A stretch of DNA of 64,000 nucleotides. Source: DASWZN01 sp963841635. Its GTDB lineage: Bacteria > Acidobacteriota > Terriglobia > Bryobacterales > Bryobacteraceae. This document shows positions 1 through 9,136 of this stretch, one piece after another. Each line of letters opens with the position of its first letter. Position 1 is the first letter of the stretch. The notes under the pieces were generated by a model. The model ran no database searches and was not told where the DNA came from. It worked only from the letters and a program-made list of their open reading frames with translations. Location of the stretch: contig CAWJDO010000003.1 of the NCBI GenBank assembly GCA_963841635.1, positions 248,001 to 312,000 of the forward strand, given 5' to 3'. A program made the position numbers and the translations under genes.

Positions 1-235
1 TGAAATCGACGATGAGGCCGATGGTCAGGGGGACGTCGGTGCCGCGCGCAAAGAACGAGATGTTCTGCGGGACCCCGTCTTCGAGAACCTCGAAGTCGTC
101 TTTGTTGCGGTCCATGACGAGCGCGCCGGCGGCGTCCCGAACGGCGAAGGCGACGTTCACCAGTTGCACGTCGACCTTGATGGTGGTCTGGCCTGCGAGA
201 AGCAGGGCGGGCAGGAGCAGAAAACGGTGGAGCAT
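1..235 (-). CDS. VWFA-related acidobacterial protein (N-terminal part, runs off window)
   Basis: Partial gene; the ATG is at 233-235 and the frame is open to the window edge (78 codons). The visible N-terminus is a short signal peptide (MLHRFLLLPALLLAGQ) followed by a beta-rich segment with VNVAFAVRDAAG and DDFEVLEDGVPQNISFFARG, then VPLTIGLIVDF, where the MIDAS strand of a von Willebrand A domain begins. The same order (signal peptide, DDFQISEDGKPQEIKYF, DLPLTIGLLVDVSRS) occurs in the complete gene at 40916-41977, so the two are paralogues. The family (VWFA-related Acidobacterial domain) is expanded in Acidobacteriota and is exported; its role is unknown. Confidence 0.85.
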   Translation of the reverse strand, partial: MLHRFLLLPALLLAGQTTIKVDVQLVNVAFAVRDAAGALVMDRNKDDFEVLEDGVPQNISFFARGTDVPLTIGLIVDF

Positions 236-280
236 TGGACCCCCATCTTCTCTCTACGGTGGGGAGGGCGTCCAGAGCGC

Positions 281-318
281 AAAAAAAAGAGGCCGGGAGC
301 TGCCGAGGCGCCCGGCCT
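281..318 (-). terminator. Rho-independent terminator downstream of the molybdopterin-binding gene
   Basis: Read on the minus strand, AGGCCGGG (318-311) pairs perfectly with CCCGGCCT (297-290) around a 13-nt GC-rich loop, followed by C and eight T residues (288-281). It lies between the stop of the minus-strand gene at 375 and the start of the next minus-strand gene at 235, so the two are probably transcribed separately. Confidence 0.8.
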
Positions 319-374
319 GAGGAGCACCTTCGGGCCGCTCGGAGGATGCGGTCCGAGGTAGTGGAGGATCTCGT

Positions 375-1346
375 CTAGGCCAGAAGCCCGCCGTGCCCGA
401 GGCACGCGATTTCCCAGCCGGTTACCCGATATCGCGCCAGCATGGGCGGCAGAATCATGTCCACCACGTTCGGCTTGGCGGACCGGAAGCAGCCCGGCGC
501 GGAAACGATCGGTACGTCGTCCTTGTAGGCCAGCAGCAGCAGATTCCCGGGTTCCACCGGAGCCAGGAACCGCTCCATGTGGCAGCCTATGTGAGCCAGG
601 GCGCGGCCCACAACGTCTTCGGGACCGGCAGGCGCGGTGGTGGAAGCCACCAGAACCACGGTGGGCTTGGTGCGGACCAGGTGCTGGAGCGCCCGGCCGA
701 TGCTGGCCTCCTCTTCAAGCGAGGCAAGCACGAAATTGGCGGAGGCGCCGAAGCGCTCGAGGCGCTGCCGCATGATGTTCTCGAACAGGGTGCGGGCGCG
801 CTCGCCGTTGAGCGGGTCCGAATAAAGAACGCCCACGGCGGGATTGCGAATCGGGCGGGCCTGGAGGATGGGCCCGCGCTCTCTGAGGATCATCAGCACG
901 GCTTCGAGCTGGGCTTCGGCCACCGCGAACGGCGCGCTTTTCACCGTGGCGATCCGTTGCGCCCCCTTGGCGAATCCGAAGTTCGGGAGCGTGGCAATCA
1001 CCACCGACGAGGTGCAGTTGATCTGGCGCAGCAGCTCGTCGTCGATGAGCACGCAGCAGTCTTCGGTGGCGAACAGGTTGGCCCGGCCGCCCGCCGCCAG
1101 GCGGATTTCAAGCGACCCGCAGCCCATTTCCGACGCCACGGCCATGACGGCGTCGTCTTCGCTGACCTCGCCTTGCTCGAGCTCGGTCACCCAGACCTGG
1201 CCCATACCTTCGGTCTCGAGCAACTGGACGTCTTCCTCGCTGAGCACGTGTCCCTTGGCCAGGAGCTTCTTGCCCCCTGGACGGAAGATCGTGCAGCAGA
1301 GGATTCGCCCGGTGGATTCCTTGATATCGATGGTCTGAGCTTTCAT
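375..1346 (-). CDS. Molybdopterin-binding (MoeA/MogA-fold) protein
   Basis: The 323-residue protein has an N-terminal region with GHVLSEEDVQLLETEG, which resembles the first domain of MoeA, and a C-terminal MoaB/MogA-type fold with PAVGVLYSDPL and a later PTVVLVASTTAP segment. This matches the MoeA_like molybdopterin-binding group found alone or beside CO-dehydrogenase-type molybdoenzymes. It is shorter than true MoeA (about 400 residues), so it may handle or sense molybdopterin rather than insert the metal. It has its own terminator (281-318) and no molybdoenzyme neighbour in this window. Cytoplasmic; family assignment fairly good, exact role unknown. Confidence 0.7.
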   Translation of the reverse strand: MKAQTIDIKESTGRILCCTIFRPGGKKLLAKGHVLSEEDVQLLETEGMGQVWVTELEQGEVSEDDAVMAVASEMGCGSLEIRLAAGGRANLFATEDCCVLIDDELLRQINCTSSVVIATLPNFGFAKGAQRIATVKSAPFAVAEAQLEAVLMILRERGPILQARPIRNPAVGVLYSDPLNGERARTLFENIMRQRLERFGASANFVLASLEEEASIGRALQHLVRTKPTVVLVASTTAPAGPEDVVGRALAHIGCHMERFLAPVEPGNLLLLAYKDDVPIVSAPGCFRSAKPNVVDMILPPMLARYRVTGWEIACLGHGGLLA

Positions 1347-1481
1347 CTTCCCCCCGACCCTAAATTATACAAATGCCTTTGGAAAATCCAACCGATTAAC
1401 CGCCTTTTGGGGCGGATGTTTTTTGCGGGCATCCCCGGCGCGCTCCTGAGCGCGGGGCAGGCGCGGGATCTTCAAGAAACA

Positions 1482-2099
1482 TCAACGAGGGTTTCGGAGG
1501 ACGGGAAGCGGAACTAGGGTATTGGCTCCGGAAACGGGGCCATACGCATCCCTGCCGATGAGGGTATCCACCACCCGCCCGTGTGCCATAGACATGCGCT
1601 TTATCACCGCTACTTCATCACAGCATTGGAACTTCGGGCACCGCAGGCAATCTTTCCACGCTTTTAGGGGGAGTTCCCCACGCTCCAGGGTAGTGAAACC
1701 GAGCTTCAGGAAGAAATCGGGGACGTAGGTGAAGGCGAAAACATCTTCCACTCCAAAGGCTTGCGCCTCGGCTTCGAGCGACTCGACCAGAATCCGGCCT
1801 GCACCGTGGCCCTGGAGGTCGGGTTGGATGGCCAGCGATCGGACCTCCGCGGCCCGAGGCGTGTAAAAGTGGAGGGCGGCGCAGCCGGAAACCCCCGAGC
1901 CGGTCTGTACCACGCTGAAATCGCGCAGGTTCTCCGCCAGTTCGAACTCGGTGCGGGGCAGCATGATGCCGCGGGCGGCAAACCCGTTGATCAGGGTCAG
2001 AATCGCGGGAATGTCGGACATCGACGCCTTGCGGACCAACGACGTCGGTGAAACGGGTGCGGGGAATCGGGCGGTAGTACTCGTAGTCGTATTAGACAC
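1482..2099 (-). CDS. argA: Short-form N-acetylglutamate synthase (GNAT)
   Basis: Single GNAT domain of about 205 residues. The acetyl-CoA loop is RSLAIQPDLQGHGAGRIL, and the C-terminal signature DCLRCPKFQCCDEVAV closely matches the tail of short N-acetylglutamate synthases that supply the first step of arginine biosynthesis. I chose the GTG at 2097-2099: it overlaps the argB stop (GTGTCTAA), which implies translational coupling, and gives VRKASMSDIPAILTL, the usual first strand of the family. A longer frame is open upstream but lies wholly inside argB. It sits last in argC-argB-argA. The C-terminus beyond the signature (about 35 residues) is longer than usual. Confidence 0.8.
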   Translation of the reverse strand: MSNTTTSTTARFPAPVSPTSLVRKASMSDIPAILTLINGFAARGIMLPRTEFELAENLRDFSVVQTGSGVSGCAALHFYTPRAAEVRSLAIQPDLQGHGAGRILVESLEAEAQAFGVEDVFAFTYVPDFFLKLGFTTLERGELPLKAWKDCLRCPKFQCCDEVAVIKRMSMAHGRVVDTLIGRDAYGPVSGANTLVPLPVLRNPR

Positions 2100-2880
2100 G
2101 TTGTACGGCCCCCAGTACCAGACTTGTTCCAACCGGTTGATTCTCCAGGGCTTGTCTGATGAGACCGGAGACGGCACCGGGCGCGATCAGCACACGGCCG
2201 ACGCCCCGGCGTACTGCCTCCGAGGCCGCGTTCAGCTTGGCCTGCATGCCTCCGGTGGCGATGCCCTGCGCGATCAAAGTGTCGCATTCCGACGCCGTGA
2301 GTTCGGGGATCACCTCGCGTTGCGCGTTCATCACGCCCTGTACGTCGGTAAGAAAAAGCAGCATTGCTGCTCCGAACGAGGCAGCGCACGCCACCGCCAT
2401 CTGGTCCGCATTGACGTTGTAGACATGGCCCTGGCGGTCGCCGGCGACACAGGCCACCACGGGCATGTAGCCGCTTCCGGTGAGCAGGTGAAGCAGGCCG
2501 GGATTCACGCGCGTTACGCGGCCCACGGCGCCGAGGGCCGGGTCGAGCGGCTCGGCTTCGGCCAGGCAGGCGTCGATGCCGCTCACGCCGACCGCTAGAG
2601 CTCCGGCGGCCACCAGCGCGGAGACGAGTTCGTGATTCACGCCGCCGGCGAACACTTTCAAGACCGCGTCGATGGTCTCGGGCGTGGTCACGCGCAGGCC
2701 GTTGACGAAGCGGCTCTCGATGCCGCGCTCGGCCAGGTACCGGGTCATCTGCTTGCCGCCGCCGTGTACCACCACGAGCTCGGCGCCTTCGCGCGCCACA
2801 GCCGCCAGTTCGGAGGCAAGCCGCGCGCGCGACTCGGGCGCATCGAGGAGCGTGCCGCCGAGTTTGACCAGGACTTTCAA
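2092..2880 (-). CDS. argB: Acetylglutamate kinase
   Basis: 262 residues, the normal length for ArgB. It starts MKVLVKLGGTLLD (the amino-acid kinase phosphate-binding GG loop), contains LVVVHGGGKQMT for substrate binding and the later NVNADQMAVACA segment with conserved N and D of the active site. It phosphorylates N-acetylglutamate in the second step of arginine synthesis. Its ATG overlaps the argC stop by 4 bp and its stop overlaps the next start, so argC, argB and argA form one coupled operon. Confidence 0.93.
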   Translation of the reverse strand: MKVLVKLGGTLLDAPESRARLASELAAVAREGAELVVVHGGGKQMTRYLAERGIESRFVNGLRVTTPETIDAVLKVFAGGVNHELVSALVAAGALAVGVSGIDACLAEAEPLDPALGAVGRVTRVNPGLLHLLTGSGYMPVVACVAGDRQGHVYNVNADQMAVACAASFGAAMLLFLTDVQGVMNAQREVIPELTASECDTLIAQGIATGGMQAKLNAASEAVRRGVGRVLIAPGAVSGLIRQALENQPVGTSLVLGAVQRV

Positions 2881-3887
2881 AGCAGGCCCTCCGTTTCCTC
2901 CAGGCCCAGGAGCAGATTCATGTCCTGAATGGCCTGTCCCGCGGCGCCCTTTCCGAGATTGTCAATCGCGACGACGACCACAGCCCGGCCGGTGGCTGCG
3001 TCGAGTTTCACTCCGATGTCGCAGAAGTTGGTGCGCGCCACGGCGTGCAGATCCGGCACGCGTCCGAGAGGATATATTCGAACAAAAGGCTCGCCGGCGT
3101 AGCGTTTTTCATAGATGGCGACGAGCGCCCCGGCGTCGCGCTCCGAGGTCCGGAAATACACGGTTTCCAGGATGCCGCGGTCGATGGGCAACAATTGAGC
3201 GCTGAACGATAATTCGCCCTCTTCGAGCCCGGAATTCTGGAGGATTTCCGGGACGTGCCGGTGTTCCAGGATGGAATACGCGGAGAGGTTCCCGGCTACC
3301 TCGCAAAAACTGTTCTTGAGGGTCGCTTTACGGCCCGCGCCGCTCACTCCGGATTTAGCGTCGCAAACGATGCCCGCCGCGCGGTCCACGACGCCCGCTT
3401 CGAGCAGCGGGCGGATCGCCAGGTTGGCGGCGGTGGGGTAGCAACCGGGGTTGGCGACCAGGCGCGCCGATGCGATACGGCTCCGGCAGAATTCAGGCAG
3501 ACCGTAGGCGGCCTCGGCGAGGAGGGCGGGCGCGGTGTGCTGGGCCTTGTACCAACGCAGGTACACGTCGGGAGTGCGCAGGCGGAAGGCTCCGCTGAAA
3601 TCGATCACCTTGAGGCCGCGATCGAGCATGGCTGGCGCCAGTTCCAGCGAGACCTCGGGCGGGGTCCCCAGAAAGACGACGCTGATGCCTTCGGCGACTG
3701 CCGCTTCGGGCGTGCACGGAATCACGGGATGGCGGGGCGGGAGGGCGGGCGCGGCGTCGTGGGCGTGGGTGTCGGCCCGATGCTCCATGAGCACGGGCTC
3801 GGCGTGGGGATGCTGCTCCAGAAGGTAAACCGCTTCCCTGGCGCTGTATCCTCTGAATCCGACGATCCCGATCCGGTGCTTGCTCAT
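2877..3887 (-). CDS. argC: N-acetyl-gamma-glutamyl-phosphate reductase
   Basis: 336 residues. The N-terminal Rossmann segment is RIGIVGFRGYSAREAVYLL, a slight variant of the family GxxGxxG loop. The catalytic cysteine lies in ARLVANPGCYPTAANLA, and the substrate-binding histidine region is YSILEHRHVPEI. It reduces N-acetylglutamyl phosphate to the semialdehyde using NADPH. First gene of the arg operon; the region 3888-3941 upstream is the only space for its promoter. Confidence 0.93.
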   Translation of the reverse strand: MSKHRIGIVGFRGYSAREAVYLLEQHPHAEPVLMEHRADTHAHDAAPALPPRHPVIPCTPEAAVAEGISVVFLGTPPEVSLELAPAMLDRGLKVIDFSGAFRLRTPDVYLRWYKAQHTAPALLAEAAYGLPEFCRSRIASARLVANPGCYPTAANLAIRPLLEAGVVDRAAGIVCDAKSGVSGAGRKATLKNSFCEVAGNLSAYSILEHRHVPEILQNSGLEEGELSFSAQLLPIDRGILETVYFRTSERDAGALVAIYEKRYAGEPFVRIYPLGRVPDLHAVARTNFCDIGVKLDAATGRAVVVVAIDNLGKGAAGQAIQDMNLLLGLEETEGLL

Positions 3888-3941
3888 GGTTAAAGATACA
3901 CTCGCTTGAATAAATATACCACAGGCGGGAAACCCAGGGAA

Positions 3942-4388
3942 CTACTTTTCGGCGAGGGACCGCTCGGCCAGCTCGCCGAGGATAGGTAAGGAGTAGGGCT
4001 TCTCCTCGCTGGCCTTGACCATCATGAAGATCGAGAGAACCAACAGAACCAGCTTCATGATCTCGACCACGGGGACGTGGGGGGAGCCCATGAAGAAGTC
4101 CCAGGGCTTGAAAACCCACTGCACGATCAGCCACGCGACGAACAGGTAGAGGCCCTGGAAGGCGTGGAAGCGCACCGTCCGGTTGGTGCGGAAGGTATTC
4201 GAGGCCAGCACCACAATGGCCGCGATCCAACCCAGCCAGGGGACGTAGCACAGGATGGCCGCTGTCTTCGGGCTGAAGCTGGCGGCGAGGTCGGCCGGGG
4301 GCCGGAGGCCGGTTTGTTCGTTTCCGCACTTGGCGCAGAAACGGTCGGAGTCCTGAACCGCGTTTCCGCATTTGCAGCAATAAGCCAT
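3942..4388 (-). CDS. Zinc-ribbon membrane protein (DUF4870/Tic20-like)
   Basis: 148 residues. A rubredoxin-like zinc ribbon at the N-terminus has two CxxC pairs (CCKCG and CAKCG, residues 4-22). It is followed by three hydrophobic segments at about 38-62, 72-98 and 110-132, with RTVRFHAFQGLYLF in the second, characteristic of DUF4870 membrane proteins. No enzymatic motif. It starts 55 bp from argC in the same direction and could be cotranscribed. Function unknown; inner-membrane location is inferred from the helices. Confidence 0.7.
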   Translation of the reverse strand: MAYCCKCGNAVQDSDRFCAKCGNEQTGLRPPADLAASFSPKTAAILCYVPWLGWIAAIVVLASNTFRTNRTVRFHAFQGLYLFVAWLIVQWVFKPWDFFMGSPHVPVVEIMKLVLLVLSIFMMVKASEEKPYSLPILGELAERSLAEK

Positions 4389-4477
4389 TTTCGAACCTTC
4401 AACTGTATGTACGACTTGAAGAGGCTGTCCGTTCCCGGGGGCCGCACTGCATCTTACAGTATGTTACGATTTCGGCC

Positions 4478-5494
4478 ATGCGCAAGGTGATGCCGGTTTT
4501 GGTGCTGCTTCTGGCGGCCCTGCCCCTGGCCGCGGCCGGGGGGCTACAGATCTATTTCGTGGACGTGGAGGGCGGGCAGGCCACGCTGATCGTCAGCCCG
4601 TCGGGGCAATCGATGCTGGTGGACGCGGGCTGGCCAAGCAAGTTCGGGCCGGGCGGCGCGGACCGGATCGCGGCGGTAGCGAAGCTGGCCGGGATCAAGC
4701 AGATCGACTACATGTTTCTCACGCACTACCATCTGGACCACGTGGGCGGCGTGCCGGAGCTCGCGGCACAGATCCCGATCGTCACATACGTGGATCACGG
4801 CCCGAATACGGAGACCGACATCATGGCGCGCGGCCTGGAGGCGGCCTACAAACAGGTGGCGTCCAAGGCAAAGCACATGGTGGTCAAGCCCGGCGACCGC
4901 GTTCCCATCCAGGGGTTGGACGTGGAGGTGGTGGAGGCCGCGGGCGTACCGATCATGGCGCCGGTCGAAGGCGGCGGACAGGCCAACGACGCGTGCGCGA
5001 CGGTGAAGCCGCTGGCGGCGGATCCCGGCGAGAACGGGCAGTCGGCCGGGTTTATCCTGCGCTACGGCAAGTTCCGCTTCGCGGACCTGGGCGACCTGAC
5101 GTGGAACAAGGAGCTGGCGCTGGTGTGTCCCAAGAACCTTCTGGGCACGGTGGACGTTTTCCTGGTCAGCCATCACGGCATGGACATTTCGAACTCGCCC
5201 GCGCTGGTGGATGCGCTTCATCCGGTGGCGGCCGTCATGAATAACGGAGCCAAGAAGGGCGGGTCGCCGAAGGCATGGGAAGTGGTTCGAAACGCGCCGG
5301 GCCTGGAAGACCTGTGGCAACTGCACTACGCGCTGGGCGGCGGCGAGGCGCACAACTCCCCGGAGACGTATATTGCCAACCCGGAAAAGGGTGGCGCGTG
5401 CCAGGGGCATTGGCTCAAGCTGACGGCCGAGGCCGACGGGTCGTTCACGATCGTCAACGGCCGGAACGGATTCACGAAGACGTACCGGAGGTAG
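4478..5494 (+). CDS. Secreted metallo-beta-lactamase-fold hydrolase (ComEC C-domain-like)
   Basis: 338 residues with a signal peptide (about residues 1-20, VLVLLLAALPLAAAGG). The metal-binding motif HxHxDH is present as THYHLDHVGG, preceded by MLVDAGWP (first strand Asp) and followed by LGDLTWNKE and VSHHGMDISNSP, giving the remaining ligands. This layout resembles the hydrolase domain of ComEC/Rec2 and exported relatives that may act on nucleic acids or other phosphodiesters. It stands alone on the plus strand; no competence genes are nearby. Substrate unknown. Confidence 0.8.
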   Translation: MRKVMPVLVLLLAALPLAAAGGLQIYFVDVEGGQATLIVSPSGQSMLVDAGWPSKFGPGGADRIAAVAKLAGIKQIDYMFLTHYHLDHVGGVPELAAQIPIVTYVDHGPNTETDIMARGLEAAYKQVASKAKHMVVKPGDRVPIQGLDVEVVEAAGVPIMAPVEGGGQANDACATVKPLAADPGENGQSAGFILRYGKFRFADLGDLTWNKELALVCPKNLLGTVDVFLVSHHGMDISNSPALVDALHPVAAVMNNGAKKGGSPKAWEVVRNAPGLEDLWQLHYALGGGEAHNSPETYIANPEKGGACQGHWLKLTAEADGSFTIVNGRNGFTKTYRR

Positions 5495-5522
5495 CTGTCG
5501 GCGAGCTAGACGGGGACTCCGG

Positions 5523-5552
5523 CCCGCTTGCTGACGCGCGCGGTTTCGGTGC
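5523..5552 (+). repeat. Interspersed GC-rich intergenic repeat, copy 1
   Basis: Contains CCCGCTTGCTGACGCGCG followed by CGGTTTCGGTGC. It matches intergenic copies near 32967, 38717, 38791 (inverted), 39653 and 54772. Located between the metallo-hydrolase and the histidine kinase. Confidence 0.6.
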
Positions 5553-5606
5553 TGGTGGCACACGGTCAATGCGGGCGGCACGGCTGCCCGCTTACAATTG
5601 GTGTGA

Positions 5607-7676
5607 ATGCGGCGGCGGTTCCTTTACGGGTTGGGCGTGGTCCTGCTGATCCTCTCGGCCACGTTCGTGATCTGGGAGGGGTCGTTCACATTCGGCTATT
5701 ACGCGCCTACCAGTCCCGAGCAGACGCTGCTGTACTGGGCGGTTTCGACGCTCGTTTTTCTGCTGACCCTGGTGGTCGGCTTCATCCTGTTCCGCACCGG
5801 AATCAAGCTCTACTACGAGCGGCGCAGCAACCGCGAGGGCTCGCGGATCAGGACCAAGCTGGTGGTGGGCGCGCTCGCGCTGAGCTTTGTTCCCGTCTTC
5901 TTCCTGGTGCTGTGGAGCGTTTCGGTGCTGAATTTCAACCTGGCGAGGTGGTTCAGCCGGCCGACGGACGGCGTCCAGCAGAATCTGGTCGAGATCCTGG
6001 GCATCCTGCAGAAGGAGGCGCGGCAGGAAGCGGTGTCCGATGCGGGATGGCTGGCCGGCCTGGAGGAGACGCGGCAGACACTGGAGTCGGGCTCCGGATC
6101 CCTTGAAGAATTCTGCCAGGAGCGCGACGTGAAGGCGGCGACGCTGGTTGGCGCGGACGGCGTGAGCGCCCGGACGTTGTGCGGCGCGGGAGCGGGCGCG
6201 GGGCCTTCGGTGCGGGCTCCGGTCGAAGCCGGGGGCAAGACGTTGGGCTACGTGGTGGTGCCGGTGCGTCAGCGCGACGACATCGCCTCCCGCGAGGTGA
6301 GCATACAGAAGTACGTCAAGGAGTACGACCGCATCAGCATCGACCGCCGGGGCTTCCGCAATTTTTACCTGATGCTGCTGGCGGCGATCTGTCTGTTCGT
6401 CCTGTACATCGCCACCTGGCTGGCGCTGTTTCTCGCGAAGCAGATTTCGAATCCGATTTCGGCGCTGCTCGAGGCCGCGGGAAGGGTGCGGGCGGGCGAT
6501 CTCGGCTACCGCGTCCGCGTGAAGGCATTGGACGAGTTGGCCACGCTGGTGCGCGCGTTCAATGAGATGACCTACGAGCTGGAGTCCAACAGCCGCGAGC
6601 TGGAGATGCGGCGGCGGTTCACCGAGGCCATCCTCGAAAGCATTCCCACCGGCGTCATTTCCATCGCTTCCGACGGCCGCATCCTGCGGGTCAACCGCGC
6701 TTCGCGGCAGCTGTTCTCGGAGGAGAAGGCCGTCGCGGCATCGCGACTGGAGGACCTTTTCTCGCGCGACGACACCGCCGAATTGAAATACATGATGAAG
6801 CGCGCCCGCCGCACCGGCGCCACGCAGCGGCAACTCGAGCTGCCGGGCCCACGCGGGATGAGGCAGCTTGCGGTCACCGTCGCGGCCCTGGAAGAGAAGG
6901 TGACGTCGGGCTTCGTGATCGTGCTCGAGGACACCAGCGACCTCCTGCACATGCAACGGCTGGCAGCGTGGCACGAAGTGGCGCGGCGGATCGCCCACGA
7001 AATCAAGAACCCGCTCACGCCCATCGCGCTGTGCAGCGACCGCATCGCCCGGCAGATCGAACGGCTGGAGATCCCGGCGGAGAGCATGCGCATCCTGCGG
7101 GAGTGCACGGACACGATCGCCGACGAAGTGGAATCTGTGAAGACGCTGGTGAACGAGTTCTCGCAGTTCGCGCGATTTCCGGCGGCGAACCCGGCGCCGT
7201 GCGACGTCAACGAGGTGGTGGAAAGCGCGCTGGCGGTGTTTGCCGGACGGCTGGACGGCATCGAGATCCATAAGGACCTGGCGCCCGGCCTGCCGTTAGT
7301 GAACGGCGACCGCGAGCACCTGAAGCGCGCGGTGGTGAACCTGGTGGACAACGCCGCCGAATCGATGCAGGATTCGCTGCTCAAGCACCTGTGGGTGAGT
7401 ACGCAGGCCTCGGGCGCGGAGACCATCGAGCTGACCGTGGCCGATACGGGCTGCGGGATCTCGCCGGAAGACAAGGACCGCCTGTTCCTGCCGTACTTCT
7501 CGACCAAGGGCCGCGGGACGGGGCTCGGCCTGGCGATCGTGAGCCACATTCTTTCCGAGCACAACGGCACGATACGAGTGGAGGACAACACGCCGCAGGG
7601 CGCGCGCTTCCTGATGGAAATTCCGGCCATCGTAGCGGGTGAAGCGGAGTCCAAGGCCGCGGAGGCGCGCGCATGA
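5607..7676 (+). CDS. ntrY: NtrY-like membrane sensor histidine kinase
   Basis: 689 residues. Two N-terminal membrane segments (about 5-25 and 38-62), a third near 82-105, an extracytoplasmic region, then a fourth near 255-278. A HAMP linker follows, then a PAS region (FTEAILESIPTGVISI onward), the HisKA box ARRIAHEIKNPLTPI with phospho-acceptor His464, and an HATPase domain with NLVDNAAES, DTGCGIS and GRGTGLGLAIV. This order is typical of NtrY. Its stop overlaps the start of the response-regulator gene by 4 bp, so the two are coupled. The signal sensed cannot be told; NtrY homologues are linked to nitrogen, redox or envelope responses. Confidence 0.88.
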   Translation: MRRRFLYGLGVVLLILSATFVIWEGSFTFGYYAPTSPEQTLLYWAVSTLVFLLTLVVGFILFRTGIKLYYERRSNREGSRIRTKLVVGALALSFVPVFFLVLWSVSVLNFNLARWFSRPTDGVQQNLVEILGILQKEARQEAVSDAGWLAGLEETRQTLESGSGSLEEFCQERDVKAATLVGADGVSARTLCGAGAGAGPSVRAPVEAGGKTLGYVVVPVRQRDDIASREVSIQKYVKEYDRISIDRRGFRNFYLMLLAAICLFVLYIATWLALFLAKQISNPISALLEAAGRVRAGDLGYRVRVKALDELATLVRAFNEMTYELESNSRELEMRRRFTEAILESIPTGVISIASDGRILRVNRASRQLFSEEKAVAASRLEDLFSRDDTAELKYMMKRARRTGATQRQLELPGPRGMRQLAVTVAALEEKVTSGFVIVLEDTSDLLHMQRLAAWHEVARRIAHEIKNPLTPIALCSDRIARQIERLEIPAESMRILRECTDTIADEVESVKTLVNEFSQFARFPAANPAPCDVNEVVESALAVFAGRLDGIEIHKDLAPGLPLVNGDREHLKRAVVNLVDNAAESMQDSLLKHLWVSTQASGAETIELTVADTGCGISPEDKDRLFLPYFSTKGRGTGLGLAIVSHILSEHNGTIRVEDNTPQGARFLMEIPAIVAGEAESKAAEARA

Positions 7677-9046
7677 AGCCGCCCCGCATCCTGGTGGTGG
7701 ACGACGAACCGGGTATCCGCCATTCGCTGTGCGGCGTGCTCGAAGACGAGGGCTACCAGACGCAATCCGTCGAGAGCAGCGAGGCCTGCCTGGCGGAGCT
7801 GGCGCGCGAGCTCTACGACCTGGTGCTGCTGGACGTGTGGCTGCCCGGCATGGACGGCCTGGAGGCGCTGGCGCGCATTCAGGAGATGCCGTTCCCGGAC
7901 CGGCCCGTGGTGGTCATGGTATCCGGGCACGGCACCATCGAGACCGCGGTCAAATCCACCAAGCTGGGCGCGTTCGATTTCCTCGAGAAGCCGCTGACCA
8001 TCCCCAAGGTTTCGATCACGGTGAAGAACGCCATCCAGCACCGGCGGCTGCAGCTCGAAAACGAGCGGCTGAAGGACGGCGGCGGCGGCGAGAAGTACCG
8101 GATCATCGGGGAGAGCGTGCCCATGAAGGCGCTGCGGCAGCAGCTGGGGCTGATGGCGGGGACCAACGGGCGCGTGCTGATCTACGGCGAGAGCGGCACG
8201 GGGAAGGAGCTGGCCGCGCACGCGATTCACGCCACCAGCCTGCGCGCGGCCGAGCCCTTCGTCGAGGTGAATTGCGCGGCCATCCCGGAGGAGTTGATCG
8301 AGAGCGAGCTGTTCGGCCACCGCAAGGGCAGCTTCACGGGGGCCACCGGCGACAAGGTCGGCAAGTTCCAGAAGGCCGACGGCGGGTCGTTGTTCCTGGA
8401 CGAAGTGGGCGATATGAGCCTCAAGACCCAGGCCAAAGTTCTGCGTGCGCTCGAGGAGCAGCGGTTCGAGCCGGTGGGCGCGAACGAATTCGTGCAGGTG
8501 GATGTGCGCGTGATCGCGGCCACCAACAAGCACCTGGAGATGGAGATCGAGAGCGGCAACTTCCGCGAGGACCTTTTCTATCGCCTCAACGTGATTCCGT
8601 TCTACATGCCGGCGCTGCGCGAACGGTCGGAGGACATTCCGCTGCTGGCGGGCTACTTCCTGAACGAGTTCACCTCCGCCTACGGCCGCAAGCCCAAGGA
8701 GCTGACGCCCGAGGCTTACGCTCTGCTGCAGGAATACCACTGGCCGGGCAACGTGCGCGAGCTGAAGAATTTGATGGAGCGGATCGTGATCATGAATCCG
8801 CAGGTGCGGGTGGATGCGCGACACATCCCGCTGAACATGGCGCGGCGGGCGTCGGCGGACCGCGGGTCGAGTGGGTTCGCCAGTCTTCAGGAGGTGAGGG
8901 AATCGGCCGAACGCGAGTACATTTTGAAGAAGCTCGACGAGACGCACGGCAACGTCAGCCGCACGGCGGAACTGCTGGGCCTGGAGCGCAGCAATCTGTA
9001 CCGCAAGATGAAGGCGCTGGGGATCGCGCCCAAAGAGGGGGCGTAG
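7673..9046 (+). CDS. ntrX: Sigma-54-dependent response regulator (NtrX/NtrC family)
   Basis: 457 residues. The receiver has the acidic pair Asp10/Asp11 (VVDDE) and phospho-acceptor Asp54 in LVLLDVWLPGMDG. The AAA+ domain (about 110-350) has Walker A YGESGTGKE, Walker B LFLDEVGDM, and the sigma-54 loop as GSFTGA, an Ala-to-Ser variant of GAFTGA. The C-terminus is a Fis-type helix-turn-helix (ILKKLDETHGNVSRTAELLG). It activates sigma-54 promoters when phosphorylated by the coupled kinase. Targets are not evident in this window. Confidence 0.9.
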   Translation: MKPPRILVVDDEPGIRHSLCGVLEDEGYQTQSVESSEACLAELARELYDLVLLDVWLPGMDGLEALARIQEMPFPDRPVVVMVSGHGTIETAVKSTKLGAFDFLEKPLTIPKVSITVKNAIQHRRLQLENERLKDGGGGEKYRIIGESVPMKALRQQLGLMAGTNGRVLIYGESGTGKELAAHAIHATSLRAAEPFVEVNCAAIPEELIESELFGHRKGSFTGATGDKVGKFQKADGGSLFLDEVGDMSLKTQAKVLRALEEQRFEPVGANEFVQVDVRVIAATNKHLEMEIESGNFREDLFYRLNVIPFYMPALRERSEDIPLLAGYFLNEFTSAYGRKPKELTPEAYALLQEYHWPGNVRELKNLMERIVIMNPQVRVDARHIPLNMARRASADRGSSGFASLQEVRESAEREYILKKLDETHGNVSRTAELLGLERSNLYRKMKALGIAPKEGA

Positions 9047-9136
9047 GGCTCACTGAGACAAACGGATCAGGCCCTCGATGGAATCGACCTCGGACTGTCG
9101 CAGATGAGCCGTGCCTCGATTGGCGTATTCGAGAGC

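Noticed and set aside
393..1517. 374-codon plus-strand open frame opposite the molybdopterin-binding gene
   Set aside because: His/Gly/Arg-rich composition typical of antisense shadow; the minus frame has family motifs and a terminator.
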